Source: Pseudocolwellia agarivorans (GTDB lineage Bacteria; Pseudomonadota; Gammaproteobacteria; Enterobacterales; Alteromonadaceae). From it: 64,000 bases of DNA. The stretch is taken from assembly GCF_002000085.1 (NCBI RefSeq), contig NZ_MUZU01000008.1:62001-126000 (forward strand). Direction: 5' to 3'. This document shows, in pieces, positions 27,251-38,972 of the stretch; within the stretch, counting starts at the first letter, position 1, and the number at the start of each line of letters is the position of its first letter. The position numbers and the translations under genes were made by a program. The notes below the pieces were generated by a model. That model searched no databases. It saw only the letters and a list, made by a program, of their open reading frames with translations, and was not told where the DNA came from.

Positions 27251-28103
27251 GTGAGGTCAACTTAGATGTAAATTTATTATGTTCGATTACTGGCATAGCT
27301 TGTCGTACTTTTGCCAGCGCTTCTGATGAATAGGTTGTGGTAATAATACCTTCACCATCAGGTACACACGCTTGAATTTCACCCCAAGGTGAAATGATCA
27401 TACTGTGTCCCCATGTTTCTCTTCCGTTTTCATGTATACCTTGCTGGCCTGCAGCAATAATATACACTTGATTTTCAATCGCTCTCGCTTGTAACAAGGC
27501 TTGCCAATGTGCTTTGCCTGTAGTGGCAGTAAAAGCACTGGGTACCGTTATGATATCTGCGCCCAGCAACCTTAATTGGCGATATAATTCAGGAAAACGT
27601 AAATCATAGCAAATACTTAAACCAATATTAGCACTTTCTGTTACGGCAATGCTGAGTTTATCACCACCTTGAGTGTAGGTAGATTCTAAATATTGCTTTT
27701 GACCATCGCTAACTTTCGCATCAAATAAATGAATTTTATCATAACGTTGAATAAGCTCCCCATCAGGAGAAAAAACTAAACTTGAGTTAGTGAATTTGTC
27801 GATAGGCTTTTCATCACGGCTTGTCTCATTTTCAACTAACAAGGGTACACTACCCGCAACGAGACAAACATGATATTTTTTTGCTAAAGCTGATAAACCG
27901 TTTACGGTAAAGTTACTTATGTAATTTTCTTTAGCAAGGTTTAATTGATCTTTCTCTGAGCCACCAAAAAATAAACAACATTCGGGTAATACCACAATAT
28001 GCTCATCTGATTCAGGTAAGGCTTTAAGAAAAGTATCGATTGTATTTAAATTTTTTTCTACATTAGGTTTGGAGCATAACTGTATAGCTGACAAACTAAC
28101 CAT
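27243..28103 (-). CDS. Carbon-nitrogen hydrolase (nitrilase superfamily, Nit1-like)
   Basis: A 286-residue soluble amidase-fold enzyme. The catalytic triad is Glu41 (VLPECC), Lys123 (RYDKIHLFD) and Cys165 ([17 protein letters not shown]). The sequence is closest in character to the Nit1/YbeM branch, whose members act as deaminated-glutathione amidases or omega-amidases, a metabolite-repair role. The exact substrate is inferred only from family membership. It overlaps yhdP by 8 bp on one side and tldD by 8 bp on the other, so all three are translationally linked. Confidence 0.9.
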   Translation of the reverse strand: MVSLSAIQLCSKPNVEKNLNTIDTFLKALPESDEHIVVLPECCLFFGGSEKDQLNLAKENYISNFTVNGLSALAKKYHVCLVAGSVPLLVENETSRDEKPIDKFTNSSLVFSPDGELIQRYDKIHLFDAKVSDGQKQYLESTYTQGGDKLSIAVTESANIGLSICYDLRFPELYRQLRLLGADIITVPSAFTATTGKAHWQALLQARAIENQVYIIAAGQQGIHENGRETWGHSMIISPWGEIQACVPDGEGIITTTYSSEALAKVRQAMPVIEHNKFTSKLTSHE

Positions 28104-31100
28104 CTACTTCACTCTTTTTTGGTAATTCGCTCGATTCGGAATTGTTTTTTTGTATTTCACTCGCAGGAGTAACAATAACATCTTCAACGATTTGAGGTGG
28201 TGTTGTTTTTCCAACGCTGATATTACGTGTTTTACGATTTACGTCTTTAAAAATAGGTTGAGACATATTGCCTGTTAATTCAAAATTCATTTCGTAATAC
28301 ACTTTTGAGGTGATCACCTCTTCAAGCGCGATACCCGCTAAAAATGCAACAGGGTTTAATGTAGCTATCCACGCAAGCGCTGGCAAACTGGAGGTAACAT
28401 TAGGTTTATAAGACATACGAAGATCAAGTAACTCTTTGCCTAAGTCGGTATTCCCTTTAACTTCTAAATCTCCAGCGGCACCTTTCATAAACAGATTGTC
28501 GGTATACATAATGCCGTCTTTGAGCTGAAAATCCCCGCTAATACTGCTGTAGAACATACCGTCAGAAAAAATATCTCTAAAATCAAAACTGAGTTTTCGT
28601 ACCAATGATTGCAAACTCAATACCGAAAAAACCCTTGCCTGATCAGGTACTTCAGCTAAATATCCATCATCCAGTTTTGCATTAAACTGACCATTTAATT
28701 TAGCCACATCAAACTCGTAAGGACTTGCTGGCCAATTAAAAGCGAACTCACTACGTAAACCACTGTCTTTAATTGTTGGGGTATAGCCAAGCTTTTCGGT
28801 TTCTTGTTCAAGATCTTTAGTATCAATAAAACCAGTAAAGCTACTTGTGTCTATCCCGTCTTTTTGACTCCAAGTCCCGTTTAACTCGATAGCAAATTTA
28901 TCTCTTGATGCCTCAAATTTATTCAATAAAATTTGATTTTCGCTATTTCGCTCAATAGCAAAACTCACTTTGCCTAAATCTATATTATCAATAATACAGC
29001 TACCACACTGAACCATCAGTGGAGGTAATTGTGCATACACTTTTTGGTTAAATAAATTAGCGTCTTGTTGCTCAGCTTGTGGTGTACCTTCAGAAGTAAA
29101 ACTGCTTGTGCTTGCATCAAGGTTATCATCAGATTCTTCTGTAATAATTTTAGCTAAATGAATAAAGTCAGCTTCTACCTGTATACCTTTTTCAACAATA
29201 TTATTATGAAAAATCACCTTAGTTCTGGCTTCTTTAGAATTAATATCAAGTAACCAAGATGTATCATTGCTGCCTAAGTTAAAAGACATGTCAGATAAAG
29301 AATAATCACCATAAAGCAGCGAATCTATTTCCCCTCTTATACGCTCAGGTTTATCCAATAATGGGGGCTTTTTCGGCGTGGTATTATCGTTAACTAAACT
29401 GCCAGAGTTACCAGGCAATTTAGTATCATCAGATGTATTAATTGACTCTATGATATTGAAAATAAAAGGTTGCCATTGCTCAACATCTGCTTGGGCTAAC
29501 TTAGTTGTGATATGAAAGCCTTTAGTAGGTAAAAGCATTTCTTCGGAACCTAAGACTAAATGCGCCTTTGAAAAAGAAATATTGTCATGATTAAGTACAC
29601 CATAAAACTGTAATTGTTCACCAACTGAAGCATTAATGGTGGTGTTATATGTTTGCCCTGTTACATGCGTTTTTAGGGCAAGCACTTCTCCTGCCTTTTT
29701 TGTGTATGGCGCAGGTAACTTAAGTTCGGTTTTATCTAAAGTTGAATTTATGCCTAAATCATACGTAAAACCACCTTCGTGATACATATTTAGCGATAAC
29801 AAGCCTTGCCATGCCAAACTCCCCGAACCATATTCCTGCAAGACTTCGGGCAATTGCTTTAACCAATCTTTACTTTTCCAATTGGCTTCAAGGTTAATAT
29901 TTGTATTGTAAAGCATGGCTTTATCTTTTGCATTAACGCTTAAGTTTAAAGGCATGCCACGCCACAGCAAGGTTACATTGTCAGCATTAATTTGATCATT
30001 ATTATAAGCTAATTGACCATTAACTTGAGTAAATAACATATTGGGCGTTTGTAAGTTAATGCTATTATTTTTAAAGTTAACCGTTCCTTTAGCTACAGCA
30101 TCTTCAGGTTTATTTAAAGGTAAATCTAATGAAAATTTTCCTGAAATAGGTTTACTTATTACCAGTTGATTTAAGGTATTGCCTACGGTTTTCTTCATAG
30201 GACTTTTATTCATTAAACGAGTCACTAACCCCGGATTTGTTTTATTAAACGCAGCTTTTACTTTTAATATTTGTTCATGTGATAAGTCTTTAATTTCCGC
30301 AGTTACGCCTTTAACATCAATCCCATCTAAATCACCATTACGACCTGTAATAAGCATGCTGTTATTATTAAAAGTAAGATTCGCATTAAAGTTTTGAATT
30401 GCAGGCCAATGGGGATCAAACTTAAATTCGGCCTCACTTAATTCGGCATCTACATTAAAAATACCTTCATGGTTATTAAAAGGAAATTTATTAAGAGGGC
30501 CATTAAATAGTACTTGAGCTTGCTCAATCTTGCCGCTAACAATAGCTCCATTAAGATAATTAACTAAATCGTCTCCCATTAAAATATTCGGAAAATAATG
30601 ATTAGCTAATTCAGCCTTACCATTGAGAATACTCGCTAAAAGCGACATTTTTGTGTCTTCATCTTTAGGTTTATCAATGCTTATAGCTGCAGATAAAGTT
30701 AATTCATCAGAAGAAAACTCAATATTATCGCTTGATAAGCCCCATGCCCCTTCATCAAAATTCAGCATAAAATCGCTAGAAAAAATACGGTAAGGAATAG
30801 GTTTAATAAAGTGCTCGGCGAAATCTAAAGCTCCATTTTCAGACTGCAAACTCAGCTGAGCAACATTGTTTTTGAAAACTAATTCGCCATCTATATTTGA
30901 AACGCCAGGAATACCAATATAAGGGTGGCTAGTTACTCCCTTAATACCTGCAACAACTGCTTGATTATTTTTTGAAACCTGTAAGAAAATATCTTTAATA
31001 ACACCTACAGGATTTGTTTGATCTAATAATTGAGTAATATTTTTGTCATTTGAAAATAAAGGCGCAATATCACTTATCCCTTCAATGCTCAAATCACTGA

Positions 31101-32121
31101 TATAACCATTTAATATGCCAGAATCTTTAGAAAACTGGAGTTGAGTCGGTTGCCAAGACTTTTTATTAGTAATAAAAGTTAATGGGCTAGAAACAATATT
31201 AAAAGCTTTCAAACCTTTATTATCTTGTTCTTTAGTAAAACGCGTTAATATTTGCCCTTGATTAACACTAAAAAATTTATGTTGTTTATTATGAATCCAG
31301 CTGATTTCGTTATTTCCTAAAGAGACTTGTAACTCAGTAGGAAATCCACCATCAATGGTTAACCAGCCATCAAAATTAATGGCTGAATGCGTGTCTTTAT
31401 TATCGATAGCAAAAATAGTATCTAACCAAGGTGTTATATTTAACTGATTCGCTTGCAAGTAGACTTGTCCATCTAGTTCTTCAATTTCATCACCGTGCAA
31501 ATCTAATATAACTTTAATATTGTTAGAGGTTAATCCATCAACAATAACGTAGCCTTTACCTCTATGGCTATCGCCTTCATTTAACCAATCAAGCTGATTG
31601 ATAAGCAATAATTTTTCAGTTTGATTAGTTTGAAACACTATTTGGCTGTTTAATAAAGAAAAACGACCAATACGATCTAAAAATATGTCTGCAATACGAG
31701 CAACAAGCGGCGCATCTTTATCTTTACTTTTTGTTGAAGTTTTAAAGTTTTTAATAAAAACTTGAGCACCGTCAAGGGTCACATCTTGGGTGATGAGTCG
31801 ACCTTTAGCTAGACTTTGCCAAAAATCTAAATGCACATGAATTTTATCGATGAATATATCGGTTGATTGCGTTTCGAGTAAACTGACTTGCTTAATAACA
31901 ATAGAGGGACCGAGTTTCTCCCAGTCCATACTAAGTTCACCAATCGTTATTTGGCTATCATTAGTGGAGTTAATAAAATTCTGAACATGCTCTCGATAAT
32001 GATGTACATAAGGCAAAAACAAGCGAAAGCCACTAATTAATACAGCAAAAAGCACCAAGAAAATGGCAATGCTTTTATAAACTCTGTTTAACCAGCGGTT
32101 AATGACGCGAGAAGTACTCAT
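28096..32121 (-). CDS. yhdP: YhdP family protein (AsmA-like, envelope phospholipid transport)
   Basis: A 1341-residue envelope protein with a single N-terminal membrane anchor (about residues 16-36) and a very long periplasmic region of beta-strand-rich repeats, ending in the conserved AsmA-type C-terminal portion (GAAGDLEVKGNTDLGKELLDLRMSYKPNVTSSLPALAW). The length is close to E. coli YhdP (about 1270). With TamB and YdbH it forms the AsmA-like bridge proteins that move phospholipids to the outer membrane. A serine/threonine-rich linker (DASTSSFTSEGTPQAEQQD) lies at about 1005-1023. Gene position after rng and before nit is the conserved one. Its start lies 84 bp after the rng stop. Confidence 0.9.
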   Translation of the reverse strand: MSTSRVINRWLNRVYKSIAIFLVLFAVLISGFRLFLPYVHHYREHVQNFINSTNDSQITIGELSMDWEKLGPSIVIKQVSLLETQSTDIFIDKIHVHLDFWQSLAKGRLITQDVTLDGAQVFIKNFKTSTKSKDKDAPLVARIADIFLDRIGRFSLLNSQIVFQTNQTEKLLLINQLDWLNEGDSHRGKGYVIVDGLTSNNIKVILDLHGDEIEELDGQVYLQANQLNITPWLDTIFAIDNKDTHSAINFDGWLTIDGGFPTELQVSLGNNEISWIHNKQHKFFSVNQGQILTRFTKEQDNKGLKAFNIVSSPLTFITNKKSWQPTQLQFSKDSGILNGYISDLSIEGISDIAPLFSNDKNITQLLDQTNPVGVIKDIFLQVSKNNQAVVAGIKGVTSHPYIGIPGVSNIDGELVFKNNVAQLSLQSENGALDFAEHFIKPIPYRIFSSDFMLNFDEGAWGLSSDNIEFSSDELTLSAAISIDKPKDEDTKMSLLASILNGKAELANHYFPNILMGDDLVNYLNGAIVSGKIEQAQVLFNGPLNKFPFNNHEGIFNVDAELSEAEFKFDPHWPAIQNFNANLTFNNNSMLITGRNGDLDGIDVKGVTAEIKDLSHEQILKVKAAFNKTNPGLVTRLMNKSPMKKTVGNTLNQLVISKPISGKFSLDLPLNKPEDAVAKGTVNFKNNSINLQTPNMLFTQVNGQLAYNNDQINADNVTLLWRGMPLNLSVNAKDKAMLYNTNINLEANWKSKDWLKQLPEVLQEYGSGSLAWQGLLSLNMYHEGGFTYDLGINSTLDKTELKLPAPYTKKAGEVLALKTHVTGQTYNTTINASVGEQLQFYGVLNHDNISFSKAHLVLGSEEMLLPTKGFHITTKLAQADVEQWQPFIFNIIESINTSDDTKLPGNSGSLVNDNTTPKKPPLLDKPERIRGEIDSLLYGDYSLSDMSFNLGSNDTSWLLDINSKEARTKVIFHNNIVEKGIQVEADFIHLAKIITEESDDNLDASTSSFTSEGTPQAEQQDANLFNQKVYAQLPPLMVQCGSCIIDNIDLGKVSFAIERNSENQILLNKFEASRDKFAIELNGTWSQKDGIDTSSFTGFIDTKDLEQETEKLGYTPTIKDSGLRSEFAFNWPASPYEFDVAKLNGQFNAKLDDGYLAEVPDQARVFSVLSLQSLVRKLSFDFRDIFSDGMFYSSISGDFQLKDGIMYTDNLFMKGAAGDLEVKGNTDLGKELLDLRMSYKPNVTSSLPALAWIATLNPVAFLAGIALEEVITSKVYYEMNFELTGNMSQPIFKDVNRKTRNISVGKTTPPQIVEDVIVTPASEIQKNNSESSELPKKSEVDG

Positions 32122-32205
32122 TAATTTTTACAATATCACTTATTAATTAAATCATTATATACCTGAACGTGTAACGGGTTAATTCATTTCAGTTAGCCTC
32201 AAAGG

Positions 32206-33684
32206 CTACATCATTACAACATCAAACTGTTCTTGATTATACATAAGTTCAGTTTGTATTTTAATGTCTTTCCCTATAAACACTTCAAGCTCAGCTAAAT
32301 TATGGTATTCATCATTAATTAACGCTTCACTTACTGCTTTAGATGCATAAACAATAAATTTATCTGCATCATGCGCTCTGTTCACTCGCACAATTTCTCG
32401 TAATATTTCATAACATACACTTTCGCATGTTTTTAAATGACCACGTCCTGCACACACGGAACATTCACCACACAAAATATGCTCAAGACTTTCTCGTGTT
32501 CGCTTACGAGTCATTTCAACTAAGCCTAAAGCTGAAAAGCCACTGATGCTAAACTTAACGTTATCTTTTGCCATAGCGTGCTCTAAGCTAGTTAATACAC
32601 GTCGTTGATGGTCTTTGTCATTCATGTCGATAAAATCAACAATAATAATGCCACCTAAGTTCCTTAATCGTAACTGCCTTGCTATGGCTTGCGTTGCTTC
32701 AATATTAGTATTAAATATTGTTTCTTCTAAGTTTCGATGTCCTACAAAGGCCCCTGTATTAATATCAATGGTTGTCATGGCTTCTGTTTGATCAATAATT
32801 AAATAGCCACCTGACTTCAAGTTAATTCTACGGTGTAGCGCTCTTTGTATTTCGTTTTCAACATCAAACAAATCAAAAATAGGACGTTCGCCCGGATAAT
32901 ATTCAAGCCCATGACTCAAATTAGGCGCAAACTCTTCTGTAAATTCAACAACTTGATCATAAGTTAATTTTGAATCAATACGAATGCGCTCAAGCTCAGT
33001 TCCAACAAAATCTCTTAGCACTCTAAAAATTAATGATAAATCTTGATATATCGCTGTTTTAGTTACTTTTCTTTTTTTTCTTTTGATAACTTTAGACCAA
33101 ACTCTTCGCAAAAATTCAGCATCTTGTTTTAATTCTTGCTCATCAGCCCCTTCGGCTGCAGTTCTCACAATAAAACCATGTTCTTCATCACAAAATGGCG
33201 AAATTATACGTTTTAATCGATTACGTTCTTTATCATCTTCAATACGTTGTGAAATCCCCGCTCGACCTGCATTGGGCATTAAAACTAAATAGCGTGCAGC
33301 AATGGTAATATCGGTTGTTAATCTGGCCCCTTTTGTTCCTAAAGGATCTTTAACCACTTGCACCATTAAATATTGACCTTCTCGTACTAAGGTTCGAATA
33401 TCAGGGACTTGATCATTCACCGAATCTTTTGTCGATTCATCTTCATTAAGAATAAGTTTAGAATTAATATCGGACGCATGAAGAAAAGCCGCTTTGTCTA
33501 AACTAATATCAACAAAAGCCGCTTGCATACCAGGCAATACTCTGATGATTTTTCCTAGGTAAATGTTACCCACAATGCCGCGTTTTGCTTCACGCTCTAC
33601 GTGCACTTCTTGAAGAGTTCCATTTTCGATTAACGCAACCCGAGTTTCGCTAGGTGTTACATTAACGAGTAATTCACCACTCAT
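32206..33684 (-). CDS. rng: Ribonuclease G
   Basis: A 492-residue RNase G, the short relative of RNase E, that matures the 5' end of 16S rRNA and trims some mRNAs. An S1 domain lies near residues 35-125, with an insertion (ILNEDESTKDSVNDQVPD) in a loop. The catalytic DNase I-like region contains VDFIDMNDKDHQRRV, with the magnesium-binding aspartates. The zinc-link reads ILCGECSVCAGRGH. There is no long C-terminal scaffold, distinguishing it from RNase E. The start overlaps the maf stop (ATGA), and the gene is part of the mre-maf-rng block. Confidence 0.95.
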   Translation of the reverse strand: MSGELLVNVTPSETRVALIENGTLQEVHVEREAKRGIVGNIYLGKIIRVLPGMQAAFVDISLDKAAFLHASDINSKLILNEDESTKDSVNDQVPDIRTLVREGQYLMVQVVKDPLGTKGARLTTDITIAARYLVLMPNAGRAGISQRIEDDKERNRLKRIISPFCDEEHGFIVRTAAEGADEQELKQDAEFLRRVWSKVIKRKKRKVTKTAIYQDLSLIFRVLRDFVGTELERIRIDSKLTYDQVVEFTEEFAPNLSHGLEYYPGERPIFDLFDVENEIQRALHRRINLKSGGYLIIDQTEAMTTIDINTGAFVGHRNLEETIFNTNIEATQAIARQLRLRNLGGIIIVDFIDMNDKDHQRRVLTSLEHAMAKDNVKFSISGFSALGLVEMTRKRTRESLEHILCGECSVCAGRGHLKTCESVCYEILREIVRVNRAHDADKFIVYASKAVSEALINDEYHNLAELEVFIGKDIKIQTELMYNQEQFDVVMM

Positions 33685-34295
33685 ATATTTTCCTTCGAGA
33701 TTAGTTGTATTGGCGTATTAACCCCAAATTTAGAAAGTAATTGTGCAGTTTCAAACAAAGGTAAACCAACAACGGCTGAATAACTGCCTGTTATGTTAGT
33801 TACAAACTGTCCTGCAATTCCTTGAATACCGTAAGAACCAGCTTTATCTTGAGGCTCCCCCGTGTGCCAGTATCGCGTAATTTCGTCTAATGTAAGTGTT
33901 TTAAATGTAACTTCTGTTGTCACAACTTTAGATAAAACTTTATCTAGATTTACTGCGGCTATAGAAGTTAGCACTTGATGAGTTTGTCCAGATAACATTT
34001 GCAGTTGAGTTATACATTCATCGAGGTTAGCGGGCTTGCCTAAAATACAATGGTTATAAACCACACTAGTATCAGACCCCAGGACAACGACATCATTATT
34101 TTGAGGTGCACCAATAGAATGATAGGTAGCTTGCGCCTTTTCAATGGCTAGTCTTTGAACGTAATCGACTGCATTTTCGTTTTCTTTAATGTCTTCATTA
34201 ATATTGGCAGGTTCACAGGAAAAGACATAACCAATTTGAGCAAGTAATTCTTGTCTACGAGGGGATTGAGAAGCTAAAACCAAAGTGTGTGTCAT
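33681..34295 (-). CDS. maf: Maf family nucleotide pyrophosphatase (dTTP/UTP type)
   Basis: A 204-residue house-cleaning nucleotide pyrophosphatase. The Maf N-terminal signature is LASQSPRRQELLAQIG; other conserved elements are VLGSDTSVVYN, LSGQTHQVLTS and DKAGSYGIQGIAGQFV. The location between mreD and rng is that of E. coli yhdE, whose product prefers dTTP and UTP, so the same specificity is expected. Its start lies 23 bp after mreD, and its stop overlaps rng by four bases. The family has been linked to septum formation, but its enzymatic role is the better supported one. Confidence 0.94.
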   Translation of the reverse strand: MTHTLVLASQSPRRQELLAQIGYVFSCEPANINEDIKENENAVDYVQRLAIEKAQATYHSIGAPQNNDVVVLGSDTSVVYNHCILGKPANLDECITQLQMLSGQTHQVLTSIAAVNLDKVLSKVVTTEVTFKTLTLDEITRYWHTGEPQDKAGSYGIQGIAGQFVTNITGSYSAVVGLPLFETAQLLSKFGVNTPIQLISKENI

Positions 34296-34318
34296 AGGCG
34301 TATCTTTCTAATGTAGAA

Positions 34319-34798
34319 TTATTTAATTTGAAAATGACGACGTATTTTTCTTAACAATAACAATGCCCAAGGCCACAAGATAATGGTGGTAATAACAGGG
34401 TATAAATAACTAGGGAGAAACACGACATCGCTTATAAAGCGCTGCATCCAAAAAACAAGCAAATGATATAAAGCCGCAAGCACTCCAACAATAATAGACT
34501 GCTGCCAAATAGAAAAGTTTCTAATTTTTTGAAAGTTTTCAGCAATAATAAAAACCGATATTGCCAAAGCTGCAGCATGTACACCCAATATAGAGCCTAA
34601 CAATACATCTAATATGAAACCAATGATCCAAGCGGTAATCACATTAACACGAGAAGGTAATGCCAAACACCAGTAGATTAACACCACTAAAACCCAATCA
34701 GGTCGAAAAGCATCAACACTTAATGGCATAGGAATAATGGTTGCAATTAATGCTAACAATAGCGTTAATAAAATAATAATACCGTTATGAGCTAACAC
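34319..34798 (-). CDS. mreD: Rod shape-determining protein MreD
   Basis: A 159-residue inner-membrane protein with about five hydrophobic segments, the normal size for MreD. Family landmarks are PDWVLVVLIYWCLALPSRVNV and GFILDVLLGSILGVHAAALAI. It begins with GTG overlapping the mreC stop by one base (TAGTG), so translation is coupled. MreD works with MreC and MreB in the elongasome to direct lateral wall synthesis. Confidence 0.94.
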   Translation of the reverse strand: MLAHNGIIILLTLLLALIATIIPMPLSVDAFRPDWVLVVLIYWCLALPSRVNVITAWIIGFILDVLLGSILGVHAAALAISVFIIAENFQKIRNFSIWQQSIIVGVLAALYHLLVFWMQRFISDVVFLPSYLYPVITTIILWPWALLLLRKIRRHFQIK

Positions 34799-35658
34799 TA
34801 CTTCTTTTCCTCTTTTATAGCAGAAGGTTCAGCATTTTTTATGTTTGGCCATAAAAGTAATAAATAACGTAAGCGATCTATTTTTGCTACAGGTTCACTA
34901 ATGACTTGAGCAAAAGCTCTTGATTCATCTTGATTCACTTTCAATATGGTTGAAACAGGGTAACCTTCAGGGTATTTCCCTCCTAAACCTGAAGTGACTA
35001 ATACATCTCCAACTATAACGTCTGTACTATGCGGAACAAAATTATTCACGAGCTTGTCTATTTGCCCAGTACCTGTAGCAATCATTCTAATGCCATTACG
35101 ACTCACTCTAACAGGCACGGCATGGGTAACATCAGTAATCAAAATAACTCGACTACTTATTGTACCTACGTGTTGAATTTGTCCGACAATACCTTGATCG
35201 TCTAAAACCGCTTGTCCTTCATAAACACCATCATTTGCACCTCTATTAATAACTATTTGATGGGTATAGGGATCACTATCAACAGCAATAACTTCGGCCA
35301 CCATTTTCTTTGTTTCTTCACGTAGAGGTGAAGCTAATAAGGAACGTAGTCGGTTATTTTCTTTTTCAAGATCTGAAAGGTGCATTAACTGTTCGCGTAA
35401 AAGTAGTTCATTAACTTTATAGCTTTGATTTTGTTCAATTAAGTCTTTACGCGAAGTCAGATTTTCAGCTGTCCAAATCATCATTCTTTTTGGCGCTGTC
35501 GCTAAATATTGGAGTGGACTTACAAAAGATTGAAGGTAGCCTCTAGCTGTTTCAAAACTACCTATATGGTGGTCAAAAAAGATTAAAAGCACAGAACAAA
35601 TCAGCACCAACAAAAGTCGGTGCTGTGCAGACGGGCCGTGTTTAAATATTGGGCTCAT
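34798..35658 (-). CDS. mreC: Rod shape-determining protein MreC
   Basis: A 286-residue bitopic protein: short cytoplasmic N-terminus, membrane helix at about 13-30, a coiled coil at about 70-110 and two beta domains. The conserved family segment is seen in VINRGANDGVYEGQAVLDDQGIVGQI and DVLVTSGLGGKYPEGYPVSTI. MreC scaffolds the rod complex in the periplasm and activates PBP2/RodA. The C-terminal tail is short and charged. It lies 61 bp after mreB and overlaps the GTG of mreD. Confidence 0.95.
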   Translation of the reverse strand: MSPIFKHGPSAQHRLLLVLICSVLLIFFDHHIGSFETARGYLQSFVSPLQYLATAPKRMMIWTAENLTSRKDLIEQNQSYKVNELLLREQLMHLSDLEKENNRLRSLLASPLREETKKMVAEVIAVDSDPYTHQIVINRGANDGVYEGQAVLDDQGIVGQIQHVGTISSRVILITDVTHAVPVRVSRNGIRMIATGTGQIDKLVNNFVPHSTDVIVGDVLVTSGLGGKYPEGYPVSTILKVNQDESRAFAQVISEPVAKIDRLRYLLLLWPNIKNAEPSAIKEEKK

Positions 35659-35719
35659 AAATATAGCTTTATTATTATCTAATGCTGCTTAATATTAAAG
35701 GGCTAGAATAATATAAATA

Positions 35720-37097
<1,378 letters not shown>

Positions 37098-37532
37098 TTA
37101 ATTCATACTTTTTGCCTGCACTTCAACAACTCGAGAAGTCGCCTCATCATTGATTTCACATTGTCCTATACTGGTAACGGTAAAATAACTTACATTCTCA
37201 TGTTTTACTTCTAAACAATCAACTTTCACTGAGCAGTAATCTAAACCTTCAATATTAGCTAAAGAAAAAGTATCGCCGGCAGTACACATGCTACTATCTA
37301 GTCCGGTATTTAATGGAAAAAGCTGTTGTAATTTTCGTTGCGCACCTGTTTGTGCCGCATTATAGGCTCGGGTACCTAGCACTTCATAAACGTAAGTTTC
37401 TTCATTAGTGGCCATCATTCTAAGTAAAGCGGCTCCAAGTAAAGACATAACCACTAAAATAAAAATAGCTAGAACAAGTGAGCTACCTTTTTGTGTATTT
37501 TTAGTGATTAAAAGCGTTTGTTTAAGGAGCAT
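37098..37532 (-). CDS. mshP: MSHA pilus biogenesis protein MshP
   Basis: A minor-pilin-like protein, 144 residues from the start I prefer at 37532, which overlaps the mshO stop by 11 bases; the frame could extend upstream to 37565. It has a PilX-type N-terminus, NTQKGSSLVLAIFILVVMSLLGAALLRMM, a hydrophobic helix without the usual Glu at +5. Four cysteines follow (MCTAG, YCSV, DCLEV, GQCEI). MshP is thought to be a minor component of the pilus. It is the last gene of the cluster here, because no mshQ follows. Confidence 0.85.
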   Translation of the reverse strand: MLLKQTLLITKNTQKGSSLVLAIFILVVMSLLGAALLRMMATNEETYVYEVLGTRAYNAAQTGAQRKLQQLFPLNTGLDSSMCTAGDTFSLANIEGLDYCSVKVDCLEVKHENVSYFTVTSIGQCEINDEATSRVVEVQAKSMN

Positions 37533-38403
37533 TAGGAACGTGAACCTCGCTATTGAAAACAACAACTTCTTCGTTTTTATTAAATCTTAACTTGATTAAC
37601 GCCGTGGCATTTCTAAATTGGGTTGCTTGCGATAGCTTAAAAGGAAAGTCATTCCCTGAAAAATTAGCAGGCGTATACGATAAATCTTCAGCCATTAATA
37701 CACCGTTATCCCTAAATGCTATTACAGCACTACTTAAACTATTTTGATCATTGGGGCTATCGCCAGTAAAGCGTTTTAATTCATCTCCCTGTACACAATA
37801 ACTCACTTTTGTACCAATAAAATATAATCTTCCCGTTGGTGAGTCACTAGGAAATGAGACATCGTTAGTAAAGTTGATATCCCATCGATTATTTACCGGA
37901 GGAGCAACATGTGTAGTATTGTCGATAGTCGCGTTTTCTAATGTTCTGATTCTTATATTTTGATATACCTCATTAATACTAGCGGGGTATACCGCCACGC
38001 GATAGTCAACTAAACCATTTAAAGCGCCTGTATTAAAATCAACAACTGACAGCGTTTTAGCTGTTTCGTTTTCACTTTCTGTAGGAATATCTAAATAATT
38101 GGCTGTTGTTAAAATAGGAATATATTCAATACATTGGATATTAGTCGAATTGCCCGATTGATCTGTTAACGTAACTCTCACACTATTAGGTAAAGCAGTT
38201 CTTAATTCTCTATTTAATCGCTCTATCGCAAATCGGGCAGTAGCAACAATTTCAGAACGGTTTTTTACATCTACAAATATTTGAGAACCTAATTTGAGGA
38301 AGCCGCTGATCCCTACCGATAATATGCCTAATAAAACAATAACAATAACCAGTTCTACAAGCGTAAAACCTTTATCAGCTTTATTGCTTAATAAGTACTT
38401 CAT
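37522..38403 (-). CDS. mshO: MSHA pilus minor pilin MshO
   Basis: A 293-residue minor pilin with a clear type IV prepilin leader: KADKG|FTLVELVIVIVLLGILSVGISGFL, cleaved by prepilin peptidase after the glycine, with the Glu at +5. The long C-terminal globular domain holds two cysteines (QCIEYIP and SYCVQG). PilW-like proteins of this kind prime or tip the pilus. It overlaps mshD by one base at its start (38403) and mshP at its end, so the genes are coupled. Confidence 0.9.
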   Translation of the reverse strand: MKYLLSNKADKGFTLVELVIVIVLLGILSVGISGFLKLGSQIFVDVKNRSEIVATARFAIERLNRELRTALPNSVRVTLTDQSGNSTNIQCIEYIPILTTANYLDIPTESENETAKTLSVVDFNTGALNGLVDYRVAVYPASINEVYQNIRIRTLENATIDNTTHVAPPVNNRWDINFTNDVSFPSDSPTGRLYFIGTKVSYCVQGDELKRFTGDSPNDQNSLSSAVIAFRDNGVLMAEDLSYTPANFSGNDFPFKLSQATQFRNATALIKLRFNKNEEVVVFNSEVHVPNAP

Positions 38404-38972
38404 TAAAAATTAGCCTTATAGCTTGCAAACGTTATCGCTTCACCTTCAGCATTAGTCACAGTAACCTTGATCAACTTTGCTATGTTGTTTGTTGTATCAC
38501 ACACATCATCATAGTTACTATCGTTACAAACAGAAACATTCACACTAAAACCTCTATACAAGGTATCTAAATCATCATCGCTATTGTCATTAAGTGAGTC
38601 TTCAATAGTCGAGTAATTATTATAATCATCAACATCGTTATATAAACTTCTGTTGGTTTCTCCTGTGTCAGGGCCTAAGTTATCATTAAGAGTACAAGCA
38701 TCGATAACGTCGTCTAAATTAGTATCTTTCCCCTCACCGCAACGATTCATTCCCCCCATCATATCTGAGTGTTCATCAAAAGCTTTTCCCATAATTTCAT
38801 TCATCATCGCTTGCCCTAGTTCTGCGGCTCTAACTTGATGAATTTGAACAGCACTTTGCGTTGCGGTGGGTAATATCATGGTAAAAATAATAGAGAAAGA
38901 TAAAGATAAAACAACAATACCAATTACAAGTTCTATTAATGTAAAGCCTGAAGCTTTGCGATTAAATAGCAT
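38403..38972 (-). CDS. mshD: MSHA pilus minor pilin MshD
   Basis: A 189-residue minor pilin from the ATG at 38972, which overlaps the mshC stop and has AAGG eight bases upstream; an earlier in-frame ATG at 38993 would add seven residues. The prepilin leader is [26 protein letters not shown]. The mature domain is notably acidic and Asp/Asn-rich between about residues 80 and 150 (NLDDVIDACTLNDNLGPD, NDVDDYNNYST, DNSDDDLDTLY), which resembles calcium-binding loops. It lies in the conserved mshC-D-O-P order. Confidence 0.9.
   Translation of the reverse strand: MLFNRKASGFTLIELVIGIVVLSLSFSIIFTMILPTATQSAVQIHQVRAAELGQAMMNEIMGKAFDEHSDMMGGMNRCGEGKDTNLDDVIDACTLNDNLGPDTGETNRSLYNDVDDYNNYSTIEDSLNDNSDDDLDTLYRGFSVNVSVCNDSNYDDVCDTTNNIAKLIKVTVTNAEGEAITFASYKANF

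Noticed and set aside
32193-32207. Short inverted repeat TAGCC/GGCTA near the rng stop
   Set aside because: The stem is only five bases, has no T-run and lies between co-directional genes of one block, so it is not a convincing terminator.
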